Assembly: GCA_039583875.1 (NCBI GenBank)
Contig: CM077150.1
Span: 186,562,375-186,626,374 of the forward strand
Reading direction: 5' to 3'
Source of the DNA: Platanthera guangdongensis
Taxonomy: Eukaryota > Streptophyta > Magnoliopsida > Asparagales > Orchidaceae
DNA length: 64,000 nucleotides
The position numbers and the translations under genes were made by a program. Below the pieces are notes generated by a model. The model had not been told where the DNA came from, made no database searches, and saw only the letters and a program-made list of their open reading frames with translations. This document shows, piece by piece, positions 22,138-33,513 of this stretch. Numbering within the stretch: position 1 is the stretch's first letter; each line of letters begins with the position of its first letter.

Positions 22138-22541
22138 GTGTATAATCTTGAATTACAGGAGCCGCAAATCTCAATTGGTGAAGTATAGCAGCCTTGAGTG
22201 TTTAGCTTGGAAGTCCAAGAGGATATAAAATGAATTATGCGAGATGAGCGAAAATAAGAGCACTTTGTTATTCTTGTGATGTAAGAAAATAGAGGTTAAA
22301 GATATAGCTGGATTGATGTATATACAGCTATATGGATCTATGGCTGTAGATATGGTGGATGTATGGATGTATGTTATGTTTGTTATGTATGTTATATTTA
22401 TTTTGTGCGATGTCGTGGGGGCGAGACAAGCTGCGGCCTCTGAGCTCTAACCCGGATCATTTTGCTAAGGAACGGCGTGGTTCTGTGATGTCTATAACTG
22501 AGCTAAATTTTGGGACGAAATATTTTGAAGGAGGGGAGGGT
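22138..22541 (+). other. Element B non-coding interval and PPT
   Basis: No pol motif appears in this stretch. The chromovirus phrase TTTTGGGACGAAATATTTTG leads into the polypurine tract GAAGGAGGGGAGGG (22527-22540), directly before the LTR. The interval joins gag to the 3' untranslated end as if pol had been deleted. Confidence 0.75.
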
Positions 22542-24668
22542 TGTAACACCCCAAATCACAAGTTTGTGTTCAGGATGGGTGACACGGCCTGGGACACGGG
22601 CTTGTCCTAGGGTGTGTCCTGCTCGGGTTGAGCAGCTTATTGCGTGCTCGACGAAATGCACTCGACGAAGTTTTCGAGAGGGAACACGCCCTATGACACG
22701 GGAGTGTCCAGGGGCGTGTCTGAGGCATGTTCGATGAATTTCACTCGAGTAGCTGCGCTTGACGAATTATCGAGAGAGAGGGCACACAGTCGGTGCTACG
22801 GGCATGTCACATGGCTGTGTCCTGCTCTGTGTCTACTCGAGTGGGTGTCTCGAGTAGGTCCTCAATGTCTCGAGTACGGGTGTGACACGAGCATGTCAAC
22901 CATATGACACAGGCGTATCATGTCCAACTACTCGAGTAGTTATCTCGAGTAGGTCTCGAGTGGGTCTCGAGAGGTAGACACAGGCGTGTCAACCATGTGA
23001 TACGGGCATGTCAGCCATGTGATACGGGCATGGCACATGCCGTGTCTTGTTCTGGATAAGGCGGTTCGTGCGCCGCTTAAGGGACACGGCCTGTGACACG
23101 GGCATGTCACAAGGCGTGTCAGACCCGAAAGAGCCATTACAGAGATTTTTGTAGCCGTTCATTTCCTTCCCTTGGGGATCTAATGGCCCAGGTTTCTCCT
23201 TGCTGCTTTAAGGCCGAAAGGGAGAAGGTAATCCTCATTTCATCTTTGGCCATTCTCTTTCTAAAAGAGAGCTAGAGAGAAGGAAGAGCAAGGAGGAAGA
23301 AGGAGAAGGACGGGCTTTCGGAGGATCGTTAACATGCCGAATCGAGAGCCGAGTGCGGATTCATGGAGGCAAGGTCGTAGAGGTGATTTCCATCCGGCTA
23401 GTTCATGTCTCCAATGCGATCGTCGAGGGTAACGATCTCCTTCATGGATATGTGAAGTCCTTTCTTTATGCATATGCATGGAATCCTCCACCAAGAGGTG
23501 GAAAGCATAAGTGATTCCAGGTTGAGTCTGCATCTAGAGCCGGAAGTGTGTAGTATGACATAGGCATGCTGTGTGAAGAACATCCGGATGGTTAGTCTGG
23601 ATTGGTGATGGATGCGTGTGACTTGTGGATGTAAGCTTCTTTTGTTGTAATCTCTGCGTGAGCTGTATGCTGATCTTGGATGCTTTGCGTAAGCTCCTTG
23701 TGGTTGAGCGTGGTGAGCGCAATTTGCTTTGAGAGGGTGGAAAGCTGTGGCTAATCAGGAGGGAAAGCCGACCCGCGTCATGTGGTGCGCTATTGATGGT
23801 TTGAGCACGGGAAAATACTGACTTGCCCCTGGTTATTTTGGAAGATCGATTGGTGGCAAGGCTTGGGAGGATACGAGGCAGACCCGACTTACTGCACCAC
23901 AATGGTGGGTCGATCTTAATGCTCAAGTTTGCCGTGAGGTTAGTGCCTCTGAGTTAGATGGGCAGAATGTCGCCAGCATGCGGGTTGGTGGACTAGGACC
24001 GGCCAACCAACATGTTAAAAACCTCTGCTCGGTGGTGGTGCCAAGGAGTCCGGCCCACCATAATGTGCCCTGAGTGCACAGAGCGTCTGGTGGAGGCCGA
24101 CATTTGTGATACTGTTGTAATACTTGTTGTGATAGCTAGACGTTATGGAAATGCATACAGGGAAGGAACCACCACCGCGGTTAAGGGGTAGGGTCGTTAT
24201 AATTGGTCAGCTAATGCTGACCGTTGCTTTGTTTACCGCTCTGGGGGTGGATGTCTAATTACAGGTGCTGACGGGTTGAATTGAATTGAGCAGAATGTAG
24301 CCCTTACTGCTTAAAGGCCCTTGAAGGCCGTGCGAAGAATTCTTGGATTTCATGTGTGGCCGGCCTGCGTGTCGATGTATGAAGCTGTATATTTGTAAAG
24401 AGTACTTTGTAAGTCCTTAAGGTCATCAGCGTGTGTATTTGTATACATTCCTGGTAATATATAAATGTATGGTTTATATGTTTTGTGGACATTCACTGTG
24501 ATGGGTTCTTACAACTTAAAAGACTTTCGCTAGAATGCTCTGAGTTAGGATACACGTAGAATGTGATTTTGATATTCAAACATAATTCCGCCATTTGTTT
24601 ATGCAATATGGTATGGGACCCCGGCCGGACCCAGCATTATATTCCATATGACGAATTGAGGCGTTACA
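22542..24668 (+). repeat. Element B 3' LTR
   Basis: The 2127-bp LTR runs from TGTAACACCCC to GGCGTTACA, with inverted ends TGTAAC/GTTACA. Its U3 carries interspersed GACACGGGCATGTC-type motifs (22570-23120) and CTCGAG palindromes, including the perfect 16-bp AACTACTCGAGTAGTT (22926-22941). It is followed by TCTAT, the probable start of B's flank in element F. Confidence 0.88.
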
Positions 24669-24676
24669 TCTATAAC

Positions 24677-26741
24677 TGAAAGATATAGTACCTAAACACC
24701 TAGAGGGGGGGGGGGTGAATAGGTGACCAAAATCTTTTTAAACATTAATGGCAGCAATCAGTTTTAAACACAGAATCTAATCTACTTTTGCACAGCAATC
24801 ACACAGCATACACAGCAAATCACAATCACAGCAGACACAGAGTTTTATAGTGGTTCCCCAAGCTTTGGGTACATCCACTTTCCCCCTTCGCCTATCTAGC
24901 AGTGTACTAGATTCGGCCAAACTTCTCCACTATCTCAGAACCCAAACTGGTTCCTACACCTCAGGCCCAAGGCCCTACAACTCAGCTTTTCCACAAAGCC
25001 TACACTCAGCCACAAAGGCCTACACTCAGCCACCCAGGCCTACACTCAGCCACCAAGGCCTACACTCAGAGATTTCAATCTCCTACACTCAAGCTCTCAA
25101 GCCCTACACTCAGCCTTTATAATTACAGGCTTACAAAACTCAGATCCAAAGGATCCTACAAGATAAAAATGGTTATACAATTGTTAACTCAGCAACCCAA
25201 AGACTAGAGAGGGAAGTTGTGAGTTTCTTGATGAGTTCTTGGAAGAACTCAGCTGGAATCAATCTGACTTAGCTTTCTTCAAAGCTTCTTGAAAGTAGAA
25301 CTCAATAAGACTGACTCCTTCTGCAGTTGATCCTTGATCTCTGCTTCTTAAGATCCAGAATAAATCTAAACCCTTCTTCTCAGCCTAGTTCCAATGGCTG
25401 ATTTCTTGGATGGAGCTCTCTCTCTCCAACTTCTTAGATCTGCACTTGAATCTTCAAGGAATAGCTAGATCTTCTTTGTTGAATACTTGATCAATGATTT
25501 GAACAACTCCCTTTTTTTAACAACTTCTTCTATAGACAGCATATGCCTATTTATAGGCCTTCTTCATGGTAACCGGCTGGTCCGGTCCATAACTGAATTC
25601 TGACAACTCTGACAAGTGCTGTAGACCGGCTGGAACGGCAGCTGTCAAGTCATCCAGTCAGTTCTTGAACATTCTCTAACTGTCTGATAGTGTCGAGACT
25701 TTCTGTCTTTAAGTGTCGATACTTATAGACCAAGTGTCGACACATGTTGTCTAAGTGTCGACACTAGTCTACAAGGCGTCGACACAACTCCTTGTGTTGT
25801 TGATTCTTTATCTCGACACTGCTTCTTCTTCATGTGTCGACACTGAAATTGAGTGTTGACACAACTACTTGTTCTTCAGAATTTTGCTGAATTCTTCTAA
25901 GTGTCGACACAACACCTTTGTGTCGACACATCTTCATGTGTTGTATCTGTCAAGTGTCGACACTGCTTCTTGGTGTCGACATATGTCTTCAGTGTTAATA
26001 CTTGTTGAGTGTCGACACAGCTCCTTGTGTCGACACATTCTTCTTCTTGTTGAGACTTCAGCTGAGTGTCAACACATTCCCATAGTGTCGACACTTGTAC
26101 TTAGAATAATTTGTTGAACTTTGCTGTTCTTTGCTAAGGTCGACACAGCTCATTGTGTCGACACTTTCTTCAAGTGTTGAGTCTTCAGCTAAGTGTCGAC
26201 ACATTGTTCTGGGTGTCGACACTTACTTCCATTATTGACTCTTCTGCTAAGTGTCGACACATTGTTCTGGGTGTCGACACTTACTTCAAGTGTTGACTCT
26301 TCTGTTGAGTGTCGACACATTGTTCTGGGTGTCGACACTTGTACTTAGTCTTTGCAGACTTTTGCTGAGTGTCGACACAGCTTCACTGGGTGTCGACACA
26401 ACTGTTAAGTGTCGACACAGCTTCACTGGTTTTTCTTCACTGAGTGTCGACACAGCTCCTTGTGTCGACACTTTCAGTCTGGTGTCGACTCAGCATCCCT
26501 GGTGTCGATACAATGACTCCAAGTGTCGACACTGCTTGCCTGGGTGTCGACACAAGTCTTCTTAAGTGTCGATACTTTCCCTCTGGGTGTCGACACATGG
26601 ACTTAGAAACTTTTTGCTTCAGTCCTGCAAATACTTAACCTGCACAAGTAACTCAAAATACATCAAATACATTTTGATGTATATCATTGAGTTGGGTGAG
26701 GCTTCTTCAAATCAGGTACATTTAGACCAATGTACCCAACA
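24677..26741 (-). repeat. Element C 3' LTR
   Basis: The 2065-bp LTR reads TGTTGGGTACA...CTTTCA in the sense direction. It has dozens of GTGTCGACAC palindromes and near-variants at about 25690-26600, a TATAAATA box at 25548-25555 (complement TATTTATA), and a 19-bp tandem repeat built on CACTCAGCCACAAAGGCCTA at about 24965-25075. The G run near 24705 differs in length between the two LTRs. Open frames here (for example 25869-26117 and 26251-26565) are produced by the palindromes. Confidence 0.93.
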
Positions 26742-26757
26742 ATCTCCCCCTATTTGG
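26742..26757 (-). other. Element C polypurine tract
   Basis: The sense strand reads CCAAATAGGGGGAGAT immediately before the 3' LTR start TGTTGGGTACA. The same tract precedes the 3' LTR of element D. The interval 26758-27051 is a non-coding 3' leader to the PPT. Confidence 0.88.
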
Positions 26758-27051
26758 AGAAGTCATAACCCTTAGTCAATGATATACACCATTCATAAAT
26801 AAAATTACAAAATGATGTAAAGCAGGATTATATACAGCAGGGTAAACATAAACATGTATCAATCACACATGTATTCATATACATCATCACAGAACAAATA
26901 TAAAATAGACATAGACATTATCACAGAACAAACATGAAATAGATTAATCATATAACATATTGTTCTAATATCTGTCTTATACATTTTCAGAAGTTCACAA
27001 AATGTTTTACATCAAGAAAATTACAAAGTAAACTTCAAGAAAATTCTAAAT

Positions 27052-29827
27052 CTATTTCAGTTCTGGTTCCTTAATCACTATTCCTTTGCCAGCATGAACT
27101 TTAGCTTGGACAGGAGCATCAACAACTTCAGCATCAGCAGGCTTCTTGCCTTTCAAGTCTTTCTTTTTAAGCTCTTCTGCTTTGATCTTTTGTCTTTCAA
27201 AGTAATGATATGGATTTGGAAAGTACTTGCTAGGCTCCTGGGCAGTAGGAGGTAGCTTTCCCATCTTTGCCTTCCTTCTATATTGAACTATTGCCTCCTG
27301 TCTGGTTTCATGTTTTCTCCATTCAGTTTCATAAAACCATTTGTTCCTGTCTTGAATGTTATCCTTGGCAGCTTTCCAGGCAGTTAATATAATGTTTCTA
27401 GAGGTAGGGCTCCACTGCTCAAAGTCTGGTCTCTGTTCTACTTGTTCCCTAAACCTCTTCTTAGACAATCTTGTCTCTTCTTCTTTCTGCATTGCCCCCA
27501 GGTGGGCTGTACATGGTCTGTACATCAGCATGAATCATGTCAAAATCTGGAGGAAGGTATATGACTTGAGCCACTTCAGGTTGCTCTCCTCCTAGATATG
27601 CAGGTTGAATTCCAGATTCTGCCACATTGTCATCATCACAAAGAGGAGGATAACCTAGTGCAGCTCTGATAGAATTTGATATCCATTTGGCATGATCAGA
27701 GCTTGCCTTGACTAACACTCTCTCCCCCTTTATGACTTCTCTTTCAATATGATCTCTCACATCATCCTTTTGAAATCTCACCTGATTATCCAAGTAATTC
27801 ACTCCATCTTTGAAGAAAGGTTTTAACCTTTGGAGTTTGTCAGTTATCAGCTTCTGAGATTCTTGAATGGCAGTCTTAAGAGCAGTGATTTCTTCTAGGA
27901 ATACTTTGTCAAAATCTGCCTTTGCTATAGCTGGAGTCTGCCCTACAACTAGATTCTTTAGTTCTGTGACAATGGCATTGTGAGATGCAGTAAGATTGTC
28001 ATTCATTCTTATCTGATTTTCAAGAATATAACCTTGCTTCACAGCTATGTCATCCACCTATGCTTTTATCTTCTCCTGGTGTGTTGCCAGGTACACCACT
28101 GCATTGCCACCCTTGTGGAAGCAGTCAGTTATTTCTTTCTTGTTAAGATTCATCTCAAATCTTATGGATTTAATATCCTGGGCCAGATCAAATTGCAATG
28201 ATTTCTGCCCTTCATCCACATACTTCTCAATGGCTTTCCTATGTTCATCCAATTTAATCTGCATAGCAACCATCAGTGCACTATAATCAACTGATGGTGC
28301 TTGCTGAACTAAAGATTGTGGAGCAACAGTTTGCAAAGCCTTCTTATAACTTTGGCTCCTTCTTTTGAAGACATAAATTTTCTTTTTCCTAGCCCTTGTA
28401 GCCTCCTCATCTTCAGAAGCTGAGGAGCTGGCTATATCCACCCTCTCCTTAGGGCTTGGAGGCTTCTCAGTTTGCACTTCTGGTGCCTTCTCAGTTTCTT
28501 GCCTCACAGGCTCTTCATGAACTTGCACTTGCTCCCCCTCAAGTGGAGCATTCTCCTTCTCAGCAGCATCAGTTTCCTTGTCGAAATCTGCTTGATCCAG
28601 ATTTAGGAATAAATCTTCCATGGTGTATTCTTGTGGAGACTGAGTAGGAGAAATTCTAGGTTCTTCAACCACTGAATCAGGAACAACTTCTAGTACAGCA
28701 GATGTGTCTTCTATAACAGCATCTGAAACTTGACTATACTGCTGAGTTTGCTGATGAACATCAGACAAATCAGTATCTTTCATAGGAAAATCTAAAGTGT
28801 TTAGTTCAGTGATTACCTCTAGTATAATGGTGGTTGCTTGGTCACTTTCCAGTGTAGTGGGTTCATTTACAACTGGAAGCTCCCCCTAGCTTTGATCCTT
28901 GTGCATGGGGCTTGCTTGTGGCAGCTCCCCCTGGATCTCAGCATCATCTTGAGGAGCAGGAGACTTCACAGCAGGTTCTTCTACATTCTCATCAGGTGTG
29001 AAGACAACCTGTTCTTCACTTTCAGAGCTGCTAGTGGACTCTTGTGCCACTGGAGCAGTCTTCCTTTTCTTCTTTGGAGGAATCTCCTTCTCAAAAACTA
29101 TCTTCTCAGGGGTTGGCATCTCCTTAGTCAACACCCTGTCCCATCTAGAGAATATTCTTAAATCCATCTTTCTCATATGATTTATTTTGCTTCCTGCAGC
29201 TTGTTGCATTACCTCTGGTATGGTACCAGCAAGGTAAAGACTTATGATCCTGCCCAGATTAGGCTTCTTCAAGCTTTCTTTGATTTTCTCAAATACTATA
29301 ATAGACCAATCAGTTTTTAGAGTGAAGATAATTCTGGTCATAATATTGAACATAGAGACAGACACTCTGTCATGCCCTCCTGGCTTGCTTAAAATTACCT
29401 TGCCAACTATCTCAGACATGAATTTGCTTTGATTGTTCATCCCTTTTCTATTGAAAACAGAACCAATATTCATCTTAGAGTCTAGTCCACACCAGGTTAG
29501 AGCTTCCCTGGTCTTTGAAGCAGTAACCTCATCTTCCTCTTTAGTTCTTTGCAATTGAAGCACCTTCCTCAAGCTCTTTGGTGAAATCTTAACCTTTGTT
29601 CCATGAACTCTGGATTTGATCTGGTATCCAGATTCGTCCACTTCAGCTCCATTGAGGAATTCAAGTACCTCTTTCTTCCAGATCTTAGTAGATTCAGAAA
29701 CAAGATAATCCAATCCTGAATCGGCAACTAGGGTTACGACAGTCTGGATTTCTTGATCGACATCCTCAAAAGCACCGCGCACCAGCTCGTATCCTTCGTT
29801 GACATTCTCCTCAAGCTTTGGCGCCAT
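27052..29827 (-). pseudogene. Element C third ORF (env-like position), broken
   Basis: The frame starts at ATG 29825-29827 (MAPKLEENVNEG). It shows an N-terminal globular part of about 260 residues (IWKKEVLEFLNG, SPKSLRKVLQL, FSRWDRVL), then an acidic Ser/Glu-rich region, then a helical Lys/Glu-rich half with likely coiled coil (AIQESQKLITDKLQRLKPFF). I see no obvious signal peptide, membrane span or known enzyme domain. Sireviruses carry an ORF here called env-like, of unproven function. This copy has TAG at 28886-28888, TAG at 28058-28060 and a net loss of about 59 bp against D near 27500 that shifts the frame. The intact relative would be about 940 residues. Confidence 0.82.
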
Positions 29828-29854
29828 TAGGGTTTGTAGAATTTATCTTGAGAG

Positions 29855-30312
29855 AAGAGAGGTGTCGACACAGAAGTTTGGTCTCGAAACTTTGAAAGCG
29901 TGTCGACAAACTAAGGGAAAACCCTATTTATACCTTTCTAATTTTGAAGATGAACAGGCGGGACAACTAACTTAAATTGTGTCGACACTGGCAATAAGTG
30001 TCGACACTGACTTATAATGTCTCGACACATATGTGTCGACACAAGTTTAGTCAACAGATTTTATGTGTCGACACTTGTTTATGTGTCGACACTACATAAC
30101 TCGACACATAGTCGAGACTTTACTTAGAGAATTCTGAGTAAAACTTAAGTCTCGACACCACTTGGGATGTGTCGACACCTACTTGACATGTGTCGACACT
30201 AATATTCTGAAGTGTCGACACCAACTTCCTAGATGTGTCGACACCTTGTTCCTGAAGTGTCGACACTTACTATCTGTGTCGACACAGAAATCTCTATGTG
30301 TCGACACCTTTT
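29855..30312 (-). promoter_or_regulatory. Palindrome array and TATA box upstream of ORF3 (element C)
   Basis: Between pol and ORF3 there are more than a dozen GTGTCGACAC palindromes or near-variants, plus a TATAAATA box (sense strand; complement TATTTATA at 29925-29932) 98 bp before the ORF3 ATG. The LTR U3/TATA unit uses the same two elements. The whole layout is conserved in D (56721-57203). Promoter function is inferred. Confidence 0.6.
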
Positions 30313-30339
30313 TGCTTATCCAATTTCAATACTATAAAC

Positions 30340-33300
30340 TTACTCTAAGTTTATCATTCCTAGTTCAATCTTAAACCTATTGAACTTAGCTTCTTCTAGG
30401 GGCTTAGTATACATATCAGCAAGTTGTTCATCTGTTTTAACATATTCAAGTAAAATATCTTCTCTTTTTACATGCTCCCTAAGAAAATGATATTTAATTT
30501 CAATATGTTTTGTTCTACTATGGGATACAGGATTATTAGCTATTGAAATAGCACTAGTAGAATCACAAAAGAGTGGAGTTCTACTTACCTGAATTCCATA
30601 GTCCTCCAGCTGATGTTGTATCCACAGAAGTTGAGCACAGCAACTTCCTGCAGCCACATACTCTGACTCTGCAGTGGAGATATCCACACTTGTTTGCTTC
30701 TTGCTACTCCATGAAATTAGTCTTCCACCTAGAAATTGACAGGTTCCAGTAGTGCTTTTTCTATCTTCTTTGCATCCTGCAAAGTCTGCATCTGAATAAT
30801 CTGTTAGATCAAAATCCCCATTCCTAGGGTACCAGAGGCCTAGATAAGGAGTGCCCTTTAGATATCTCAATATTCTCTTGACTGCTGTCAAATGAGACTC
30901 TTTAGGGCAGGCTTGATACCTTGCACAGACACATGTAGCATACATGATATCTGGTCTACTTGCAGTCAAGTATAATAGGGAGCCAACTATCCCTCTATAC
31001 AAGGTTTCATCTACAGGCTTCCCTGCATCATCCTTGCTAAGAGACATACTTGACCCCATAGGAGTCTTCATGGTGCTGGATGAATCCATACCATACTTCC
31101 TTATGAGTTCTAGGGTGAACTTGGACTGGCATATGGATAAACCACTTTCAGTCTGTCTTACTTGGAGACCCAAGAAGAACTTTAGCTCTCCCATACTACT
31201 CATCTCAAATTGACTTTGCATTAGCTTTGCAAACTTTTTGCAAAGGCTGCTTTTAGTAGACCCAAATATAATGTCATCTACATATATTTGGACTAGTATA
31301 ACTTTGCCTCTAGATTCCCTAAGGAATAAAGTCTTATCTATTTTCCCCCTTGAGAACTTGTTCTCAATGAGGAAACTAGATAGGGTTTCATACCAAGCCC
31401 TAGGGGCTTGCTTTAACCCATATAAAGCTTTCCTAAGTCTATAGACATGATGAGATAGAGTTGAATCAAGAAAACCTGAGGGTTGTTCCACATAGACTTC
31501 TTCTTTAAGATTACCATTTAGAAATGCTGACTTGACATCCATTTGGTAAACTTTTAATCCTTGAAAAGTTGCATAGGCAAGAAACATCCTTATGGCTTCC
31601 AGTCTGGCTACTGGAGCAAATGTTTGATCAAAGTCAATACCTTCTTCTTGCCTATATCCTTTAGCAACCAGTCTTGCTTTATTCTTAATTATGACCCCTT
31701 GTTCATCCATCTTATTCCTGTAGATCCACTTGGTTCCTATTATATTGTGGTCTTTAGGTTTAGGAACTAGTTCCCAGACCTTGCACCTCTTGAACTGATT
31801 AAGCTCTTCTTGCATTGCTTCAGTCCATTGTGGATCTAGTATGGCTTCTTCAAACGTTTTAGGTTCTACTTGGGATAGAAAGCTGGAGTAGACTGCTGCA
31901 TTCAGATTTCTGCTCCTTGTTTGTACCCCTTGTCTTGGATCTCCAATAATCTGCTCTACTGGATGTTCTATAAGATGCCTATTGGCTGGAGGCATCCTAA
32001 CTTCTAGTTGAACCTCTTCAGCATCTCCATCATGCTGTACTCCTTGATCTTCATCAGCAATAGGTACATGTAGTTCTCCCCCTGGACAACAACCACTGTC
32101 TTCTACTTGCTGTCTTGCAGTAGATTCTTCTTCTAGAGTGAGCTTGTCCATCTTCTTTGTTAAACCTGTGGGGCTGCATACACTACTAGACAACTCATTG
32201 TTAATAAGTTTAGTCTCATCAAATACTACATGTACAGTTTCTTCTACAACTTGTGTAGACAAGTTGTAGACTCTATAAGCCTTACTGTTATTGCTGTACC
32301 CAACAAAAATTCCCTCTTGGGACTTGGCTGCAAACTTAGTTAAGTAAGACTTTCCATTGTTAAGTATGAAGCATTTGCAACCAAAGATCCTGAAGTAGGA
32401 TAGGTTTGGTTTCCTGCCTTTCACAACCTCATAGGGGGTCTTGTTGAGGCCTTTAGTTATGGTAGCCCTATTGATAACATGACATGCAGTATTTACTGCT
32501 TCAGCCCAGAAGTATTCTGGTAGTGATGTATCACTTAATAGGGTCCTACCAGCCTCAATCAAGGTTCTATTCTTCCTCTCAGCAATGCCATTTTGCTGAG
32601 GTGTTCTTGGTGAAGAAAACTCTTGAAATATCCCAAAGTCTTCACAAAGTTTTGTCATGCTATCAGACTGAAACTCAGTACCATGGTCACTTCTTATTTT
32701 GACCACTGTACTATTTAGTTCATTCTGAATTTGCTTGACAAAGTTATAGAAGACATTAGGTGTTTCAGATTTCTGTCTTAAGAAGAACACCCAGGAAAAC
32801 CTTGAGTAGTCATCTACAACTACAAAGGTATAGACCTTCCTACCTAGTCTGTGAACTGGCATTGGACCAAAAAGATCCATATGCAAGAGGTATAAACACC
32901 TCACAGCATCTTTGTTTTCTATGCTTCTAAAGGTGGATCTAGTCTGCTTGCCCTTTTGACAAGCTGAGCAAATACCATCTTTAACACACTTAACTTGAGG
33001 ACCATTCCTCACTAACTCTTTGCTAAAGAGTTTGCCAATTGTCTTGTAGGTTAGATGAGCTAGCCTCTTGTGCCATTTGACACAATGAGAGACTGTCTCA
33101 TCAGCTATAAGACACACTTGAGAACCATTGGTCTCACACATAATGTCTAGGCAGTAGACATTCCTCTTCCTATAACCTGTCAAAATGATCTCTTGATCAC
33201 TTGACCTCTTGATATGACAACCATTTTTAACAAATGAGATGTCATACCCTACATCACTTAATTGACTTATACTTATTAGGTTGTGTTTCAACCCTTTAAC

Positions 33301-33507
33301 ATAAGCCACTTGAGTAATGGTAACTAAGTTACTAGAAATGTTACCAAACCCTTTGATGATTCCTTTTTCATAACCACCAAAGGTTACTTTTGGACCATCT
33401 TTGATTGGAATGTAGTCCCTTAGTAGTCCCCTAGTTCCAGTCATATGTTTGGAACATCCACTGTCCAAGTACCATATTGGGGCATGGCAACTTGGACTCA
33501 CCTGCAA
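30340..33507 (-). CDS. Element C pol: protease, integrase, RT, RNase H (full frame)
   Basis: There are 1055 open codons. Protease: [11 protein letters not shown] (residues about 12-22). Integrase: zinc finger HKRLAH...CSACQKGK, core Asp in HMDLFGP (about 211) and IRSDHGTEF, Glu in [47 protein letters not shown] (about 742). RNase [40 protein letters not shown]. All catalytic motifs look intact. It lies in the same frame as gag, two codons after gag's TAA. No ATG opens it before the protease motif: the frame's first usable triplet is TTG, so expression needs readthrough or splicing. Confidence 0.93.
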   Translation of the reverse strand: MQVSPSCHAPIWYLDSGCSKHMTGTRGLLRDYIPIKDGPKVTFGGYEKGIIKGFGNISSNLVTITQVAYVKGLKHNLISISQLSDVGYDISFVKNGCHIKRSSDQEIILTGYRKRNVYCLDIMCETNGSQVCLIADETVSHCVKWHKRLAHLTYKTIGKLFSKELVRNGPQVKCVKDGICSACQKGKQTRSTFRSIENKDAVRCLYLLHMDLFGPMPVHRLGRKVYTFVVVDDYSRFSWVFFLRQKSETPNVFYNFVKQIQNELNSTVVKIRSDHGTEFQSDSMTKLCEDFGIFQEFSSPRTPQQNGIAERKNRTLIEAGRTLLSDTSLPEYFWAEAVNTACHVINRATITKGLNKTPYEVVKGRKPNLSYFRIFGCKCFILNNGKSYLTKFAAKSQEGIFVGYSNNSKAYRVYNLSTQVVEETVHVVFDETKLINNELSSSVCSPTGLTKKMDKLTLEEESTARQQVEDSGCCPGGELHVPIADEDQGVQHDGDAEEVQLEVRMPPANRHLIEHPVEQIIGDPRQGVQTRSRNLNAAVYSSFLSQVEPKTFEEAILDPQWTEAMQEELNQFKRCKVWELVPKPKDHNIIGTKWIYRNKMDEQGVIIKNKARLVAKGYRQEEGIDFDQTFAPVARLEAIRMFLAYATFQGLKVYQMDVKSAFLNGNLKEEVYVEQPSGFLDSTLSHHVYRLRKALYGLKQAPRAWYETLSSFLIENKFSRGKIDKTLFLRESRGKVILVQIYVDDIIFGSTKSSLCKKFAKLMQSQFEMSSMGELKFFLGLQVRQTESGLSICQSKFTLELIRKYGMDSSSTMKTPMGSSMSLSKDDAGKPVDETLYRGIVGSLLYLTASRPDIMYATCVCARYQACPKESHLTAVKRILRYLKGTPYLGLWYPRNGDFDLTDYSDADFAGCKEDRKSTTGTCQFLGGRLISWSSKKQTSVDISTAESEYVAAGSCCAQLLWIQHQLEDYGIQVSRTPLFCDSTSAISIANNPVSHSRTKHIEIKYHFLREHVKREDILLEYVKTDEQLADMYTKPLEEAKFNRFKIELGMINLE

Positions 33508-33513
33508 AACAGA

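Larger units (their letters stand above)
20176..24668 (+). mobile_element. Element B: Tekay-like LTR element with gag only
   Basis: It consists of a 5' LTR remnant (20176-20917), a tRNA-iMet-type PBS, one gag frame, a PPT and a full 3' LTR (22542-24668, TGTAACACCCC...GGCGTTACA). Only 404 bp separate the gag stop from the 3' LTR, and no protease, RT, RNase H or integrase is present. The 5' LTR begins abruptly at the point matching 23926 in the 3' LTR, which is where element A inserted. The missing 1384 bp should lie left of A, outside the window. Confidence 0.85.

Noticed and set aside
20918..22541. Element B as a simple fragment of element A's family
   Set aside because: LTR sequence, termini (GTTACA against TGACA) and gag differ from A; B is a separate family that A inserted into.
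25690..26600. CRISPR-like array of a short repeat with variable spacers
   Set aside because: The GTGTCGACAC repeats are only 10 bp, irregularly spaced, inside a plant retrotransposon LTR with a matching partner LTR and TSD. No cas genes.
27356..29432. Plus-strand small frames opposite ORF3, gag and pol of element C
   Set aside because: Shadows of the real minus-strand genes; their mirror images recur on the minus strand of element D.
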